This document shows, one piece after another, positions 1 through 6,748 of a stretch of DNA of 8,088 nucleotides. A model generated the notes under the pieces. It saw nothing but the letters and a program-made list of their open reading frames with translations. It made no database searches and had not been told where the DNA came from. Made by a program: the position numbers and the translations under genes. Numbering within the stretch: the first letter of the stretch is position 1; the number at the start of each line of letters is the position of its first letter. Source of the DNA: Chloroflexota bacterium (lineage in GTDB: Bacteria > Chloroflexota > Dehalococcoidia > SHYM01); contig JACQGV010000008.1 in NCBI GenBank assembly GCA_016199375.1, forward strand, positions 1 to 8,088, read 5' to 3'.

Positions 1-168
1 GTCTTCGCCTGGCCGGGGATGGGGCGCCTGGCCTACGACGCCGTCCTGGCGCGGGACTTCCCGGTGGTGCAGACGGCGGTGTTTGTCGGCTCCACCATCT
101 TCATCAGCGCCAATCTACTGGTTGACATCGCCTACGCCTACCTGGACCCCCGCATCCGCTATCAGTAG
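1..168 (+). CDS. ABC transporter permease, DppB/OppB family (C-terminal end only)
   Basis: This is the last 55 codons of an inner-membrane permease of a dipeptide/oligopeptide/nickel-type ABC importer; its 5' end lies outside the window. The reading frame runs open from base 1 to a TAG at 166-168. The visible protein begins VFAWPGMGRLAYDAVLARDF and continues with PVVQ, one hydrophobic membrane segment (TAVFVGSTIFISANLLVDIA) and the ending LDPRIRY-Q. The WPGxGRL, RDFPVVQ, NLLVD and DPRIRY blocks are the conserved C-terminus of DppB-type permeases. It lies 14 bp upstream of a DppC-type permease in the same direction, the usual order for these heterodimeric permease pairs, so the two are almost certainly co-transcribed. 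The substrate cannot be told from the sequence. Confidence 0.93.
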   Translation, partial: VFAWPGMGRLAYDAVLARDFPVVQTAVFVGSTIFISANLLVDIAYAYLDPRIRYQ

Positions 169-182
169 GTGGGAGATAGACC

Positions 183-1103
183 ATGGCCAGAACGACGACT
201 GTACTTGCCCGCCCGGAGCGACCCCTCCCCGTCGAGCTCGGGGCCCGGCTGTGGGCGGCGCTCAAAGCCATGCGGGAGGCCCCCAAGCTCCCCACCTTTG
301 TCCTGGGATCGGTCCTGGTCTGCGGCATCCTGGCGCCGGTCTTCACCCGCTGGGGCCTCTCCGACCCCATTGACTCCAGCCTGATCAACTCCCTGCAGCC
401 GCCCGTCTGGCAGGGGGGCACCTGGGCCAACTGGCTGGGCACGGACCAGCTGGGGCGGGACGTCTTCGCCCGGGTGATCCACGGGTCCCGGGTCTCTCTA
501 GTCGTCGGCCTCTTCACCGTCTTCTTCGCCGGCAGCATCGGCACCACCGTAGCCCTCCTCTCCGGCTACTTCGGCGGCTGGGTGGACGTGCTGCTCATGC
601 GCCTCACGGACTCCATGCTCTCCATGCCCTTCCTGCTCATCGCCATCGTCTTCGCCGCCGTCCTGGGGCCCAGTGAGCGCAACGTCATCCTGATCCTGGC
701 GGTCTTCGGGTGGGCTGGCTACGCCCGCGTGCTGCGCAGCGAGGTGCTGCGGATCAAGAACCTGGACTACGTCAGCCTGGCCCGGGTGGCCGGGGCCAGC
801 ACCCCGCGCATCCTGGTGCGCCACATCTTCCCCCAGATAGTGAACTCCCTCATCGTCCTCGCTACCCTGCAGTTGGGCGTGGTCATCATCGCCGAGGCCT
901 CCCTGAGCTTCCTGGGCCTGGGCGTGCCCCCGCCCAAGCCGGCCTGGGGCTCCATGCTGGCTGACGGCCGCGGCTTCCTCACCACCGCCTGGTGGATGGC
1001 CACCTTCCCCGGCTTCGGCATCATGTTCACAGTGTTGGGCACCAACCTCATGGGCGAGTGGCTGCGCATCAAGCTGGACCCCAAGTTCCGCGCCCTGCGC
1101 TAG
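183..1103 (+). CDS. ABC transporter permease, DppC/OppC family
   Basis: This is the second membrane subunit of a peptide/nickel-type ABC importer, 306 residues long (typical for the family). After a short cytoplasmic N-terminus there is a first membrane segment at about 38-54. The DppC/OppC hallmark LGTDQLGRDVFARVIHGSR follows at 86-103, then membrane segments at about 104-128, 145-162 and 165-182. The EAA loop that contacts the ATPase is at about 186-217, with LDYVSLARVAGAS. The late signature AEASLSFLGLG, then PPPKPAWGSML, is at 238-260, and the protein ends in LDPKFRALR. The ATG at 183 is preceded by a GGTGGGAG-type ribosome site and lies 14 bp after the DppB stop. No ATPase or binding-protein gene follows; the next element is a hairpin, so this looks like the 3' end of the operon or its last gene. 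The substrate is unknown. Confidence 0.95.
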   Translation: MARTTTVLARPERPLPVELGARLWAALKAMREAPKLPTFVLGSVLVCGILAPVFTRWGLSDPIDSSLINSLQPPVWQGGTWANWLGTDQLGRDVFARVIHGSRVSLVVGLFTVFFAGSIGTTVALLSGYFGGWVDVLLMRLTDSMLSMPFLLIAIVFAAVLGPSERNVILILAVFGWAGYARVLRSEVLRIKNLDYVSLARVAGASTPRILVRHIFPQIVNSLIVLATLQLGVVIIAEASLSFLGLGVPPPKPAWGSMLADGRGFLTTAWWMATFPGFGIMFTVLGTNLMGEWLRIKLDPKFRALR

Positions 1104-1130
1104 CCCCCGGCGCCGCCGCCAACGCGAAAA

Positions 1131-1164
1131 AGCTGGCCCGCCCCCACATGGGGGCGGGCCAGCT
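1131..1164 (+). terminator. Perfect 15-bp hairpin after the permease operon
   Basis: The arms AGCTGGCCCGCCCCC (1131-1145) and GGGGGCGGGCCAGCT (1150-1164) pair without mismatch around a 4-nt ACAT loop, starting 27 bp after the permease stop. On the + strand no T-tract follows. Instead an A-run (1127-1131) precedes it, so the canonical hairpin-plus-U form exists only on the - strand, where no gene is read into it. It still probably ends or protects the permease mRNA and insulates groES. Confidence 0.7.
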
Positions 1165-1223
1165 CCTAGACAGCCCCTGCCCGGCCGACGGCGCGGCCCA
1201 GGCCCGTTAGTTAGCAGTCCCCC

Positions 1224-1252
1224 TTGACAAGTGCTAGGCCCCTCTCTACAAT
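1224..1252 (+). promoter_or_regulatory. Sigma70-type promoter of groESL
   Basis: A perfect -35 box TTGACA (1224-1229) and a 5/6 -10 box TACAAT (1247-1252) are separated by exactly 17 bp. Transcription should start near 1259, inside the left arm of the CIRCE repeat. This is the arrangement expected for a vegetative promoter held down by HrcA. Confidence 0.88.
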
Positions 1253-1256
1253 GGCC

Positions 1257-1283
1257 CTGGCACTCGCTGGGCAAGAGTGCCAG
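1257..1283 (+). promoter_or_regulatory. CIRCE operator (HrcA binding site) upstream of groES
   Basis: The inverted repeat CTGGCACTC (1257-1265), 9-bp spacer, GAGTGCCAG (1275-1283) matches the CIRCE architecture TTAGCACTC-N9-GAGTGCTAA. The GCACTC/GAGTGC cores are intact and both outer triplets are changed in a way that keeps the symmetry. It overlaps the predicted transcription start and lies 32 bp before the groES ATG. In other bacteria HrcA represses groESL through this element and heat relieves it. No hrcA gene is in the window. Confidence 0.9.
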
Positions 1284-1315
1284 TTCCCCAAAGCATTGCG
1301 TGGAGGAGGCTCTCT

Positions 1316-1624
1316 ATGGCTGTCAAGACGGCGTTCAAGGTCAAACCACTGGGCGACCGGGTCGTGGTCAGGCCCATCGACAAGGAGGAGGTTACCAAGA
1401 GCGGTCTCGTCCTCCCCGACACGGCGAAGGAAAAGCCCCAGGAGGGCGAGGTCCTGGCGGTGGGCCCCGGCCGGACGAAGCCCATGGGGGAGGGCCGCGA
1501 GCCCATGGATGTGAAGGCAGGCGACAAGGTGCTCTATGCCAAGTACGCGGGGGCGGAGGTAAAGCTGGAGAGCGAGACCTACCTGATCCTGGGCCAGAAC
1601 GACATCCTGGCCATCCTGGGATAA
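1316..1624 (+). CDS. groES: Co-chaperonin GroES (Hsp10)
   Basis: GroES forms the heptameric lid that caps the GroEL chamber during ATP-driven protein folding in the cytoplasm. The protein is 102 residues, slightly longer than the usual 94-97. It shows the family start [15 protein letters not shown], then the mobile-loop region [21 protein letters not shown] (IVL-type GroEL-contact tripeptide seen as LVL), then EVLAVGPG, then [20 protein letters not shown] and the ending [14 protein letters not shown] short insertion after VGPG ([11 protein letters not shown]) explains the extra length. I chose the ATG at 1316 because GGAGGAGG lies 6 bp before it and the protein then starts at [12 protein letters not shown]. 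An in-frame ATG at 1277 lies within the CIRCE repeat and would add 13 unrelated residues. groEL follows after 30 bp. Confidence 0.97.
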   Translation: MAVKTAFKVKPLGDRVVVRPIDKEEVTKSGLVLPDTAKEKPQEGEVLAVGPGRTKPMGEGREPMDVKAGDKVLYAKYAGAEVKLESETYLILGQNDILAILG

Positions 1625-3277
<1,653 letters not shown>

Positions 3278-3297
3278 CCGAGCCCACAGCTGATAAA

Positions 3298-3338
3298 GGG
3301 CGGGCCGTCCTTCTCTCGAAGGACGGCCCGCCCCTTTT
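3298..3338. terminator. Rho-independent terminator between groEL and the convergent dehydratase gene
   Basis: GGGCGGGCCGTCCTT (3298-3312) pairs perfectly with AAGGACGGCCCGCCC (3319-3333) around a CTCTCG loop. On the + strand it is followed by C and TTTT (3335-3338). On the - strand the mirror image is followed by TTTATC. It lies 20 bp after the groEL stop and 18 bp from the stop of the convergent - strand gene, so it probably ends transcripts from both sides. Confidence 0.93.
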
Positions 3339-3355
3339 GCTGCCTCCAGGTGAGG

Positions 3356-3634
3356 CTACGTCACGCGGTCGATCTGGGCGGCCAGCCTGAAGTCCCGCTC
3401 GGTGAGGCCGCCTTCGCTGTGCGTCCAAAGGGTGAGGACCACCTGGTTCCAGCGGATCTCCATGTCGGGGTGATGGTCCGCCCGTTGCGCCAGCAATGCC
3501 ACCTGCTGGACAAAGCCCATCGCGGCCACGAAGTCCCGGAGCTGATACTCCTTGCGGATGCCTTTGCCCGTCTGGCTCCACCCTGGCAGGGCACCCAGCC
3601 TCTCCTGCACCTGGGCATCGCTGAGGAGCGGCAT
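3356..3634 (-). CDS. Pterin-4a-carbinolamine dehydratase (PCD/DCoH family)
   Basis: The predicted enzyme removes water from 4a-hydroxy-tetrahydropterin, the step that recycles pterin cofactor after aromatic amino-acid hydroxylation. In bacteria lacking a hydroxylase the family has also been linked to molybdopterin metabolism. The protein is 92 residues, normal for the family. The catalytic signature is plain: His54-His55-Pro56-Asp57 and then His72 in LWTHSEGGLTERDF, with the same 17-residue spacing between the second and third histidine as in mammalian DCoH. The ending LAAQID is also typical. It starts at the ATG 13 bp downstream of the M16 peptidase stop with a weak GGGGG ribosome site, so it is probably translated from the peptidase mRNA. 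No phenylalanine hydroxylase is nearby, so its physiological partner is unknown. Confidence 0.93.
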   Translation of the reverse strand: MPLLSDAQVQERLGALPGWSQTGKGIRKEYQLRDFVAAMGFVQQVALLAQRADHHPDMEIRWNQVVLTLWTHSEGGLTERDFRLAAQIDRVT

Positions 3635-3647
3635 GGGCGCCCCCGTT

Positions 3648-4913
3648 TTAGGAGAGCCCCAGGAGGGAGCGAAAGCGCCGCTCGCTCCGGAAGGGACCCA
3701 CCACGGCCAGATTCAGCCGCTCGGGCCTGAGGAGCTGCTCCGCTATCTGGCCCAGCTGCTCGCAGGTCACCGCCTCCAGCTCGGCCACCACCTCGTCCAC
3801 GGTCTTGATCTGGCCCAGCATCAGCTCCTGCGCCGCCATCCAGCCGGCCACGCTGCGGCTGTCCTCCATGGACAACAAGAGGCGCCCCTTGGTCAGCTCC
3901 TTGGCTTTCTTCAGCTCCTCCGCGGGCACGCCCCTCTTGATCTTCCACAGCTCGTCCAGGATCGCCCCCAGCGTCTCCCCTGCCCGCCGCGGCTCCACGC
4001 CCGCATAGATAGCGAAACAACCGGTGTCCTGGAAGTTGGCGGCGTAGCTATGGATGTCGTAGCAGAGCCCACGCTTCTCCCGCAGCTCCAGGAACAGACG
4101 GCTGCTCATCCCCTCCCCCAGGATCACGCTCAGCATGTCCAGGGCGTAGCGCGCCGGGTGGGTCAGGGAGAGGCCTGGCACCGCCAGGCACAGGTGCGCC
4201 TGCTCCGTGCGTTTGTACTCCATCCGCAGGCGGGGCTCCACCTGGCCGTCACGTGCGGGGGCCCAGGAGGCACCGGCGCGCGCCTCCAGGGCGCCCATGG
4301 CCAGGGCGATGGCCTCCACCACCTGGCCATGCTCCACATCGCCCGCCACCGCCACCACCGTGTTGCCGGGGGTGTAGTGGAGCCGCTGGTAAGCCAGCAG
4401 GCTCTCGCGGCTGAGGCTGGAGACCGACTCCTTGCTCCCGGCGATCTCCCGGCCCAGGGGCTGGCCCGGCCACAGGGTCTCATCAATCAGCACCCCGACC
4501 ATCTGGTCGGGCGCGTCCCGTATCATGGCCAGCTCCTCGATGATGACTTTGCGCTCCCGCTCCATCTCCGCGGGGTCATAGCGTGAGTGGAGGAGCATGT
4601 CGCTCAGGATGTCCAGGGCCAGGCCGAAGTGGGGCCGGGCAACCTTGCACCAGTACGACGTCCGCTCCCGAAAGGTGGCCGCATTGAGGATGCCGCCCAC
4701 GCCGTCTATGGCCTCCGAGAGCTCCTTGGCCGTGGGCCTTTTCTCGGTGCCCTTGAAACACAGGTGCTCGATGAAATGGCAGACCCCCGCCTCGCTGTCG
4801 CTCTCGTAGCGGGAGCCCGCGCCCACATAGATGCAGAGGCAAACGGACCGGGTGTGGGGCATGGAGGCGGTGACCACCCGCAGGCCATTGGGCAAGAGAC
4901 TTTTCTCGTACAT
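3648..4913 (-). CDS. M16-family zinc metallopeptidase
   Basis: This is a protease of the pitrilysin / mitochondrial-processing-peptidase family, subfamily M16B-like, 421 residues from the start chosen here. It begins YEKSLLPNGLRVVTASMPHT, typical for the family. The inverted zinc motif His46-Phe-Ile-Glu49-His50 is intact, with the third zinc ligand in the VIIEEL segment (Glu126 or Glu127). The substrate-side NAATFRERTSY is at 77-87. The inactive C-terminal half has the conserved LGEGMSSRLFLELREKRGL and the following Tyr. It should be catalytically competent. The ATG at 4913 is preceded by GGAG only 4 nt away. A GTG at 4985 would add 24 residues, but that codon lies in the spacer of the predicted promoter (upstream of its -10 box), so I reject it. 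It is the first gene of a unit with pterin dehydratase, 13 bp apart. Confidence 0.93.
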   Translation of the reverse strand: MYEKSLLPNGLRVVTASMPHTRSVCLCIYVGAGSRYESDSEAGVCHFIEHLCFKGTEKRPTAKELSEAIDGVGGILNAATFRERTSYWCKVARPHFGLALDILSDMLLHSRYDPAEMERERKVIIEELAMIRDAPDQMVGVLIDETLWPGQPLGREIAGSKESVSSLSRESLLAYQRLHYTPGNTVVAVAGDVEHGQVVEAIALAMGALEARAGASWAPARDGQVEPRLRMEYKRTEQAHLCLAVPGLSLTHPARYALDMLSVILGEGMSSRLFLELREKRGLCYDIHSYAANFQDTGCFAIYAGVEPRRAGETLGAILDELWKIKRGVPAEELKKAKELTKGRLLLSMEDSRSVAGWMAAQELMLGQIKTVDEVVAELEAVTCEQLGQIAEQLLRPERLNLAVVGPFRSERRFRSLLGLS

Positions 4914-4927
4914 ACAGCTCCATATCA

Positions 4928-4959
4928 GAGCCACCGCCCCGGCCGCGGGGTGGTGGCTC
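4928..4959 (-). promoter_or_regulatory. 5'-UTR hairpin upstream of the M16 peptidase
   Basis: The arms 4928-4941 and 4946-4959 form a 14-bp GC-rich stem with a 4-nt loop. In a + strand RNA all pairs form, with one G-U. In the - strand mRNA one pair becomes A-C, giving 13 of 14. It would occupy nearly the whole predicted 5' leader (about 4963-4914) and end 14 nt before the start codon. It may stabilise the mRNA or limit ribosome entry. Confidence 0.55.
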
Positions 4960-4966
4960 TTCTCCA

Positions 4967-4983
4967 GGCATTCTAGGAATGCC
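4967..4983. promoter_or_regulatory. Palindrome over the -10 box of the M16 promoter (possible operator)
   Basis: GGCATTC-TAG-GAATGCC is a perfect 7-bp inverted repeat with a 3-bp centre. It covers the whole predicted -10 box (4970-4975). This position is typical of a repressor site, but the binding protein is unknown. Confidence 0.45.
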
Positions 4984-4998
4984 ACCAGGCGCCGTCAA
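4970..4998 (-). promoter_or_regulatory. Predicted promoter of the M16 peptidase / pterin dehydratase unit
   Basis: Read on the - strand, TTGACG (4998-4993) and TAGAAT (4975-4970), each 5 of 6 to consensus, are separated by exactly 17 bp. Transcription would start near 4963, leaving a leader of about 50 nt before the ATG at 4913. This supports the shorter M16 reading frame. Confidence 0.65.
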
Positions 4999-5023
4999 CC
5001 GGCTCGGCGCCCCGCAGAGACGG

Positions 5024-5057
5024 CGTAGTGTCGCCAGGGCGTCCGTCCGACGCTACG
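5024..5057 (+). other. Stem-loop in the divergent intergenic region
   Basis: CGTAGTGTCG (5024-5033) pairs with CGACGCTACG (5048-5057) over 10 bp including one G-U on the + strand, with a 14-nt loop. The opposite strand would have an A-C mismatch instead. It lies in the gene-free stretch between the divergent M16 and sulfurtransferase genes. Its function is unknown; it could be part of a small RNA or chance structure in GC-rich DNA. Confidence 0.35.
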
Positions 5058-5087
5058 GCCGCCGCCGGCTCCGCGTGGTATCGGGGC

Positions 5088-5106
5088 CGCCTGGCCAGGC
5101 GTTTTT
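5088..5106 (+). terminator. Terminator-like palindrome followed by five T
   Basis: CGCCTGGCCAGGCG (5088-5101) is a perfect palindrome that can fold as CGCCT-GGCC-AGGCG, followed directly by TTTTT (5102-5106). It reads as a short intrinsic terminator on the + strand, yet no + strand gene lies just upstream. It may block antisense or read-through transcription into the sulfurtransferase promoter, or end a small RNA. Confidence 0.4.
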
Positions 5107-5148
5107 GACGCAGCTAGCCTAAGTCAAATCGAAAGGCACTAGGTGTAG

Positions 5149-5154
5149 TATAAT
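5149..5154 (+). promoter_or_regulatory. Consensus -10 box of the sulfurtransferase gene
   Basis: TATAAT lies in a locally AT-rich stretch, 57 bp before the ATG at 5211. No recognisable -35 box stands 16-19 bp upstream (the bases at 5126-5131 are AAATCG), so the promoter may depend on an activator or on the nearby repeats. Transcription would start near 5161. Confidence 0.6.
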
Positions 5155-5162
5155 TTGGTTGC

Positions 5163-5181
5163 CCTATTGTTTAGTCCAGTT
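5163..5181. promoter_or_regulatory. Candidate operator shared with the ArsR-rhodanese region
   Basis: CCTATTGT, one base, then TAGTCCAGTT sits directly after the predicted transcription start of the sulfurtransferase gene. At 7881-7899, in the ArsR-rhodanese control region, CCTATTGT, one base, then AACTGGACTA occurs; the 10-mer is the exact reverse complement. Location at about +2 to +20 fits a repressor site. Binding is inferred, not shown. Confidence 0.4.
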
Positions 5182-5210
5182 AGGCTAGTTACATCTCCAG
5201 GAGGTGGCCC

Positions 5211-6053
5211 ATGGCTGGATACGCCCATCCCGAGGTCCTGGTGGAGACCGAATGGGTCTCCCAGCACCTGAATGACCCCAGGGTGAAGCTGGTCGAGGTG
5301 GACGTGGATACCGCCGCCTACGAGCAGGGGCACGCCCCCGGCGCCGTGGGCTGGAACTGGACCAACCAGACCCAGGACACCGTGCGCCGCGACATCCTCA
5401 ACAAGGAGCAGCTAGAGAAGCTCCTCAGCCAGTCGGGCATCAGCAACGACAGCACCATCGTCCTCTACGGCGACAACAATAACTGGTTCGCCGCCTACGC
5501 CTTCTGGCTGCTGAAGATCTACGGACATCAGGACGTGCGGCTCATGAACGGCGGGCGGAAGAAGTGGCTGGAAGAGAAGCGGCCCACCGCCACCGAGGTT
5601 GCCAAGCTCCAGCCAGCCAGCTACAGGGCCAAGAGCCCCGACCTGAGCCTGCGCGCCAGCTGGCAGTATGTCCACGACGGCCTGGGGAAGGCCAGCCGCG
5701 CGCTGGTGGACGTGCGCTCGCCGGCGGAGTTCAAAGGCGAGATCCTGGCCCCTCCGGGCCTGCTGGAGACAGCCCAGCGGCCGGGCCACATCCCGGGCGC
5801 CGCCAGCATCCCGTGGAGCCAGGCCGTCAAGGAGGACGCCACCTTCAAGTCCGCCGACGAGCTGAAGCAGCTCTACGGGGCCAAGGGCATCACCCCTGAG
5901 AAGGACGTGGTGGCCTATTGCCGCATCGGCGAGCGCTCCTCCCACACCTGGTTCGTCCTCAAGCACCTCCTGGGCTATGAGAAGGTGCGCAACTACGATG
6001 GCTCCTGGACCGAATGGGGGAGCATGGTAGGGATGCCTATCGAGAAGCCCTAG
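5211..6053 (+). CDS. Thiosulfate sulfurtransferase with two rhodanese domains (SseA/CysA type)
   Basis: The enzyme moves sulfane sulfur from a donor such as thiosulfate to cyanide or a thiol through a cysteine persulfide. The protein is 280 residues, standard for the tandem-domain form. The N-terminal domain (about 8-125) has HAPGAVGWNW at 41-50; its active loop YGDNNNW carries Asp88 in place of cysteine, as expected for the inactive half. The C-terminal domain (about 145-278) has LVDVRSPAEF (165-174), GHIPGAASIPW (192-202) and the active loop Tyr-Cys237-Arg-Ile-Gly-Glu-Arg-Ser. The CRIGERS loop and the ending NYDGSWTEWG resemble the mycobacterial CysA sulfurtransferase type. The ATG at 5211 follows AGGAGGTG by 4-5 bp. 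There is no signal peptide, so it should be cytoplasmic. A second rhodanese domain occurs in the regulator at 7160-7855. Confidence 0.95.
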   Translation: MAGYAHPEVLVETEWVSQHLNDPRVKLVEVDVDTAAYEQGHAPGAVGWNWTNQTQDTVRRDILNKEQLEKLLSQSGISNDSTIVLYGDNNNWFAAYAFWLLKIYGHQDVRLMNGGRKKWLEEKRPTATEVAKLQPASYRAKSPDLSLRASWQYVHDGLGKASRALVDVRSPAEFKGEILAPPGLLETAQRPGHIPGAASIPWSQAVKEDATFKSADELKQLYGAKGITPEKDVVAYCRIGERSSHTWFVLKHLLGYEKVRNYDGSWTEWGSMVGMPIEKP

Positions 6054-6067
6054 AGGTAATTTCGATA

Positions 6068-6090
6068 CCCTCTCCCTGGAAGGGAGAGGG
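6068..6090. repeat. Perfect CCCTCTCCCT hairpin between sulfurtransferase and DinB genes
   Basis: CCCTCTCCCT (6068-6077) and AGGGAGAGGG (6081-6090) pair over 10 bp with a GGA loop, starting 14 bp after the sulfurtransferase stop. A run of A rather than T follows on the + strand. Its pyrimidine/purine arms look like a dispersed REP-type intergenic element and could also protect or end the mRNA. A weaker element of similar composition lies after the next gene. Confidence 0.6.
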
Positions 6091-6133
6091 AAAGGTGATG
6101 AGGAATCCCGGCTAGCAAACTTCGGAGGGCCAG

Positions 6134-6655
6134 ATGGACGGAGTGGGAGTGCTGAAAAGCGCCTTCGGGGGCGCGCATATGTGGTACCGGGGCACGGTCG
6201 CGGACGTGAGCGCGGCTCAGGCTAATACCGTCCCGCCTGGGGTGGTTCACCCCATTAGTGAGCTGATGGCCCACATCCTCCATTGCGAGGACTTCATGGT
6301 GAACACGGCTATCCAGGGCAACCGGCCTCTCTGGGAACGAGACGGCTGGGGCGCGAAGCTGGGCGGCGAGATGATTGTGGACCTGCCCATCCCCGTCAAA
6401 GGCCGCGCCTATGAGTACGACCGGAAGGCCATGTCCGAATATGCCGAAGCCGTCTTCGCCAGCACGGACGCCTTTCTGGACCGCCTCAAGGACAGCGACT
6501 GCGAACGCGAGCTCGAACTCGTCCAGTTCGGCCTTCCCAACAATATGAGCCTTGGCACCTTCCTTACGACGATGCTGCTTGGCAACACCTACGCCCACAC
6601 AGGCGAGATCTCAGCTCTGAAAGGCTGGCTGGGCGCGAAGGGATACCCGTTCTAG
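6134..6655 (+). CDS. DinB-family four-helix-bundle protein
   Basis: This 173-residue protein matches the DinB/YfiT-like fold, a four-helix bundle that often binds a divalent metal through three histidines and includes thiol-dependent transferases; most members have no assigned reaction. Helix 2 carries ISELMAHILHCEDFMV with His47 (and His50), and the C-terminal helix carries NTYAHTGEISALKGWLG with His155, followed by the GYPF ending common in this subgroup. The position four residues before His155, usually a second histidine in HxxxHTGEI, is Asn151 here, so metal binding may be altered or use His50. The ATG at 6134 follows GGAGGG by 4 bp. It lies 80 bp after the sulfurtransferase on the same strand with a hairpin between. 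Its substrate is unknown. Confidence 0.8.
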   Translation: MDGVGVLKSAFGGAHMWYRGTVADVSAAQANTVPPGVVHPISELMAHILHCEDFMVNTAIQGNRPLWERDGWGAKLGGEMIVDLPIPVKGRAYEYDRKAMSEYAEAVFASTDAFLDRLKDSDCERELELVQFGLPNNMSLGTFLTTMLLGNTYAHTGEISALKGWLGAKGYPF

Positions 6656-6664
6656 AAATCCTTC

Positions 6665-6703
6665 TCCCTCCGCCTTCCTCTCCAAGCAGAGGGCTGGGAG
6701 GGA
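6665..6703. repeat. Imperfect pyrimidine/purine hairpin after the DinB gene
   Basis: An outer 7-bp stem TCCCTCC (6665-6671) with GGAGGGA (6697-6703) encloses an inner 5-bp stem CCTCT (6677-6681) with AGAGG (6688-6692). It starts 9 bp after the stop, similar in base composition and placement to the hairpin at 6068-6090. No T-tract follows. It may be a degenerate copy of the same element. Confidence 0.4.
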
Positions 6704-6748
6704 TGTTCCACTCTGCGGCAGGTCAGCAGAACTAGGAGGCGCCCTGCC

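Larger units (their letters stand above)
5114..5188. repeat. 9-bp inverted repeat flanking the sulfurtransferase promoter
   Basis: CTAGCCTAA (5114-5122) and TTAGGCTAG (5180-5188) are perfect reverse complements 57 bp apart. They bracket the -10 box at 5149-5154 and the probable transcription start. Sites placed on both sides of a promoter can be bound by a looping regulator, though a chance match cannot be excluded. Confidence 0.4.

Noticed and set aside
498..1274. Long open frame on the - strand (258 codons) across the DppC gene
   Set aside because: It is the antisense shadow of a well-supported permease, very rich in Gly/Glu/Ala/His as expected from reversed GC-rich codons, and it runs through the hairpin and the groES promoter.
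1277..1315. Upstream start of groES giving 13 extra residues
   Set aside because: That ATG lies inside the CIRCE repeat and has no ribosome site; the ATG at 1316 has GGAGGAGG and matches the family start.
3552..4586. 344-codon + strand frame opposite the M16 peptidase
   Set aside because: The - strand frame has the intact HxxEH motif and full family pattern; the + frame is rich in His/Gln/Leu/Gly, typical of an antisense shadow.
4928..4959. Hairpin read as a + strand terminator
   Set aside because: No + strand gene precedes it and only a weak TTCTCC follows; its place in the predicted M16 leader is the more economical reading.
4914..4985. GTG start adding 24 residues to the M16 peptidase
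   Set aside because: The GTG lies in the predicted promoter spacer, upstream of the -10 box, and the added residues come largely from the hairpin; the family usually starts close to LPNGLRVV.
4986..5210. tRNA or known riboswitch in the divergent gap
   Set aside because: I found no cloverleaf, T-loop or recognisable riboswitch core, only the stems and palindromes listed.
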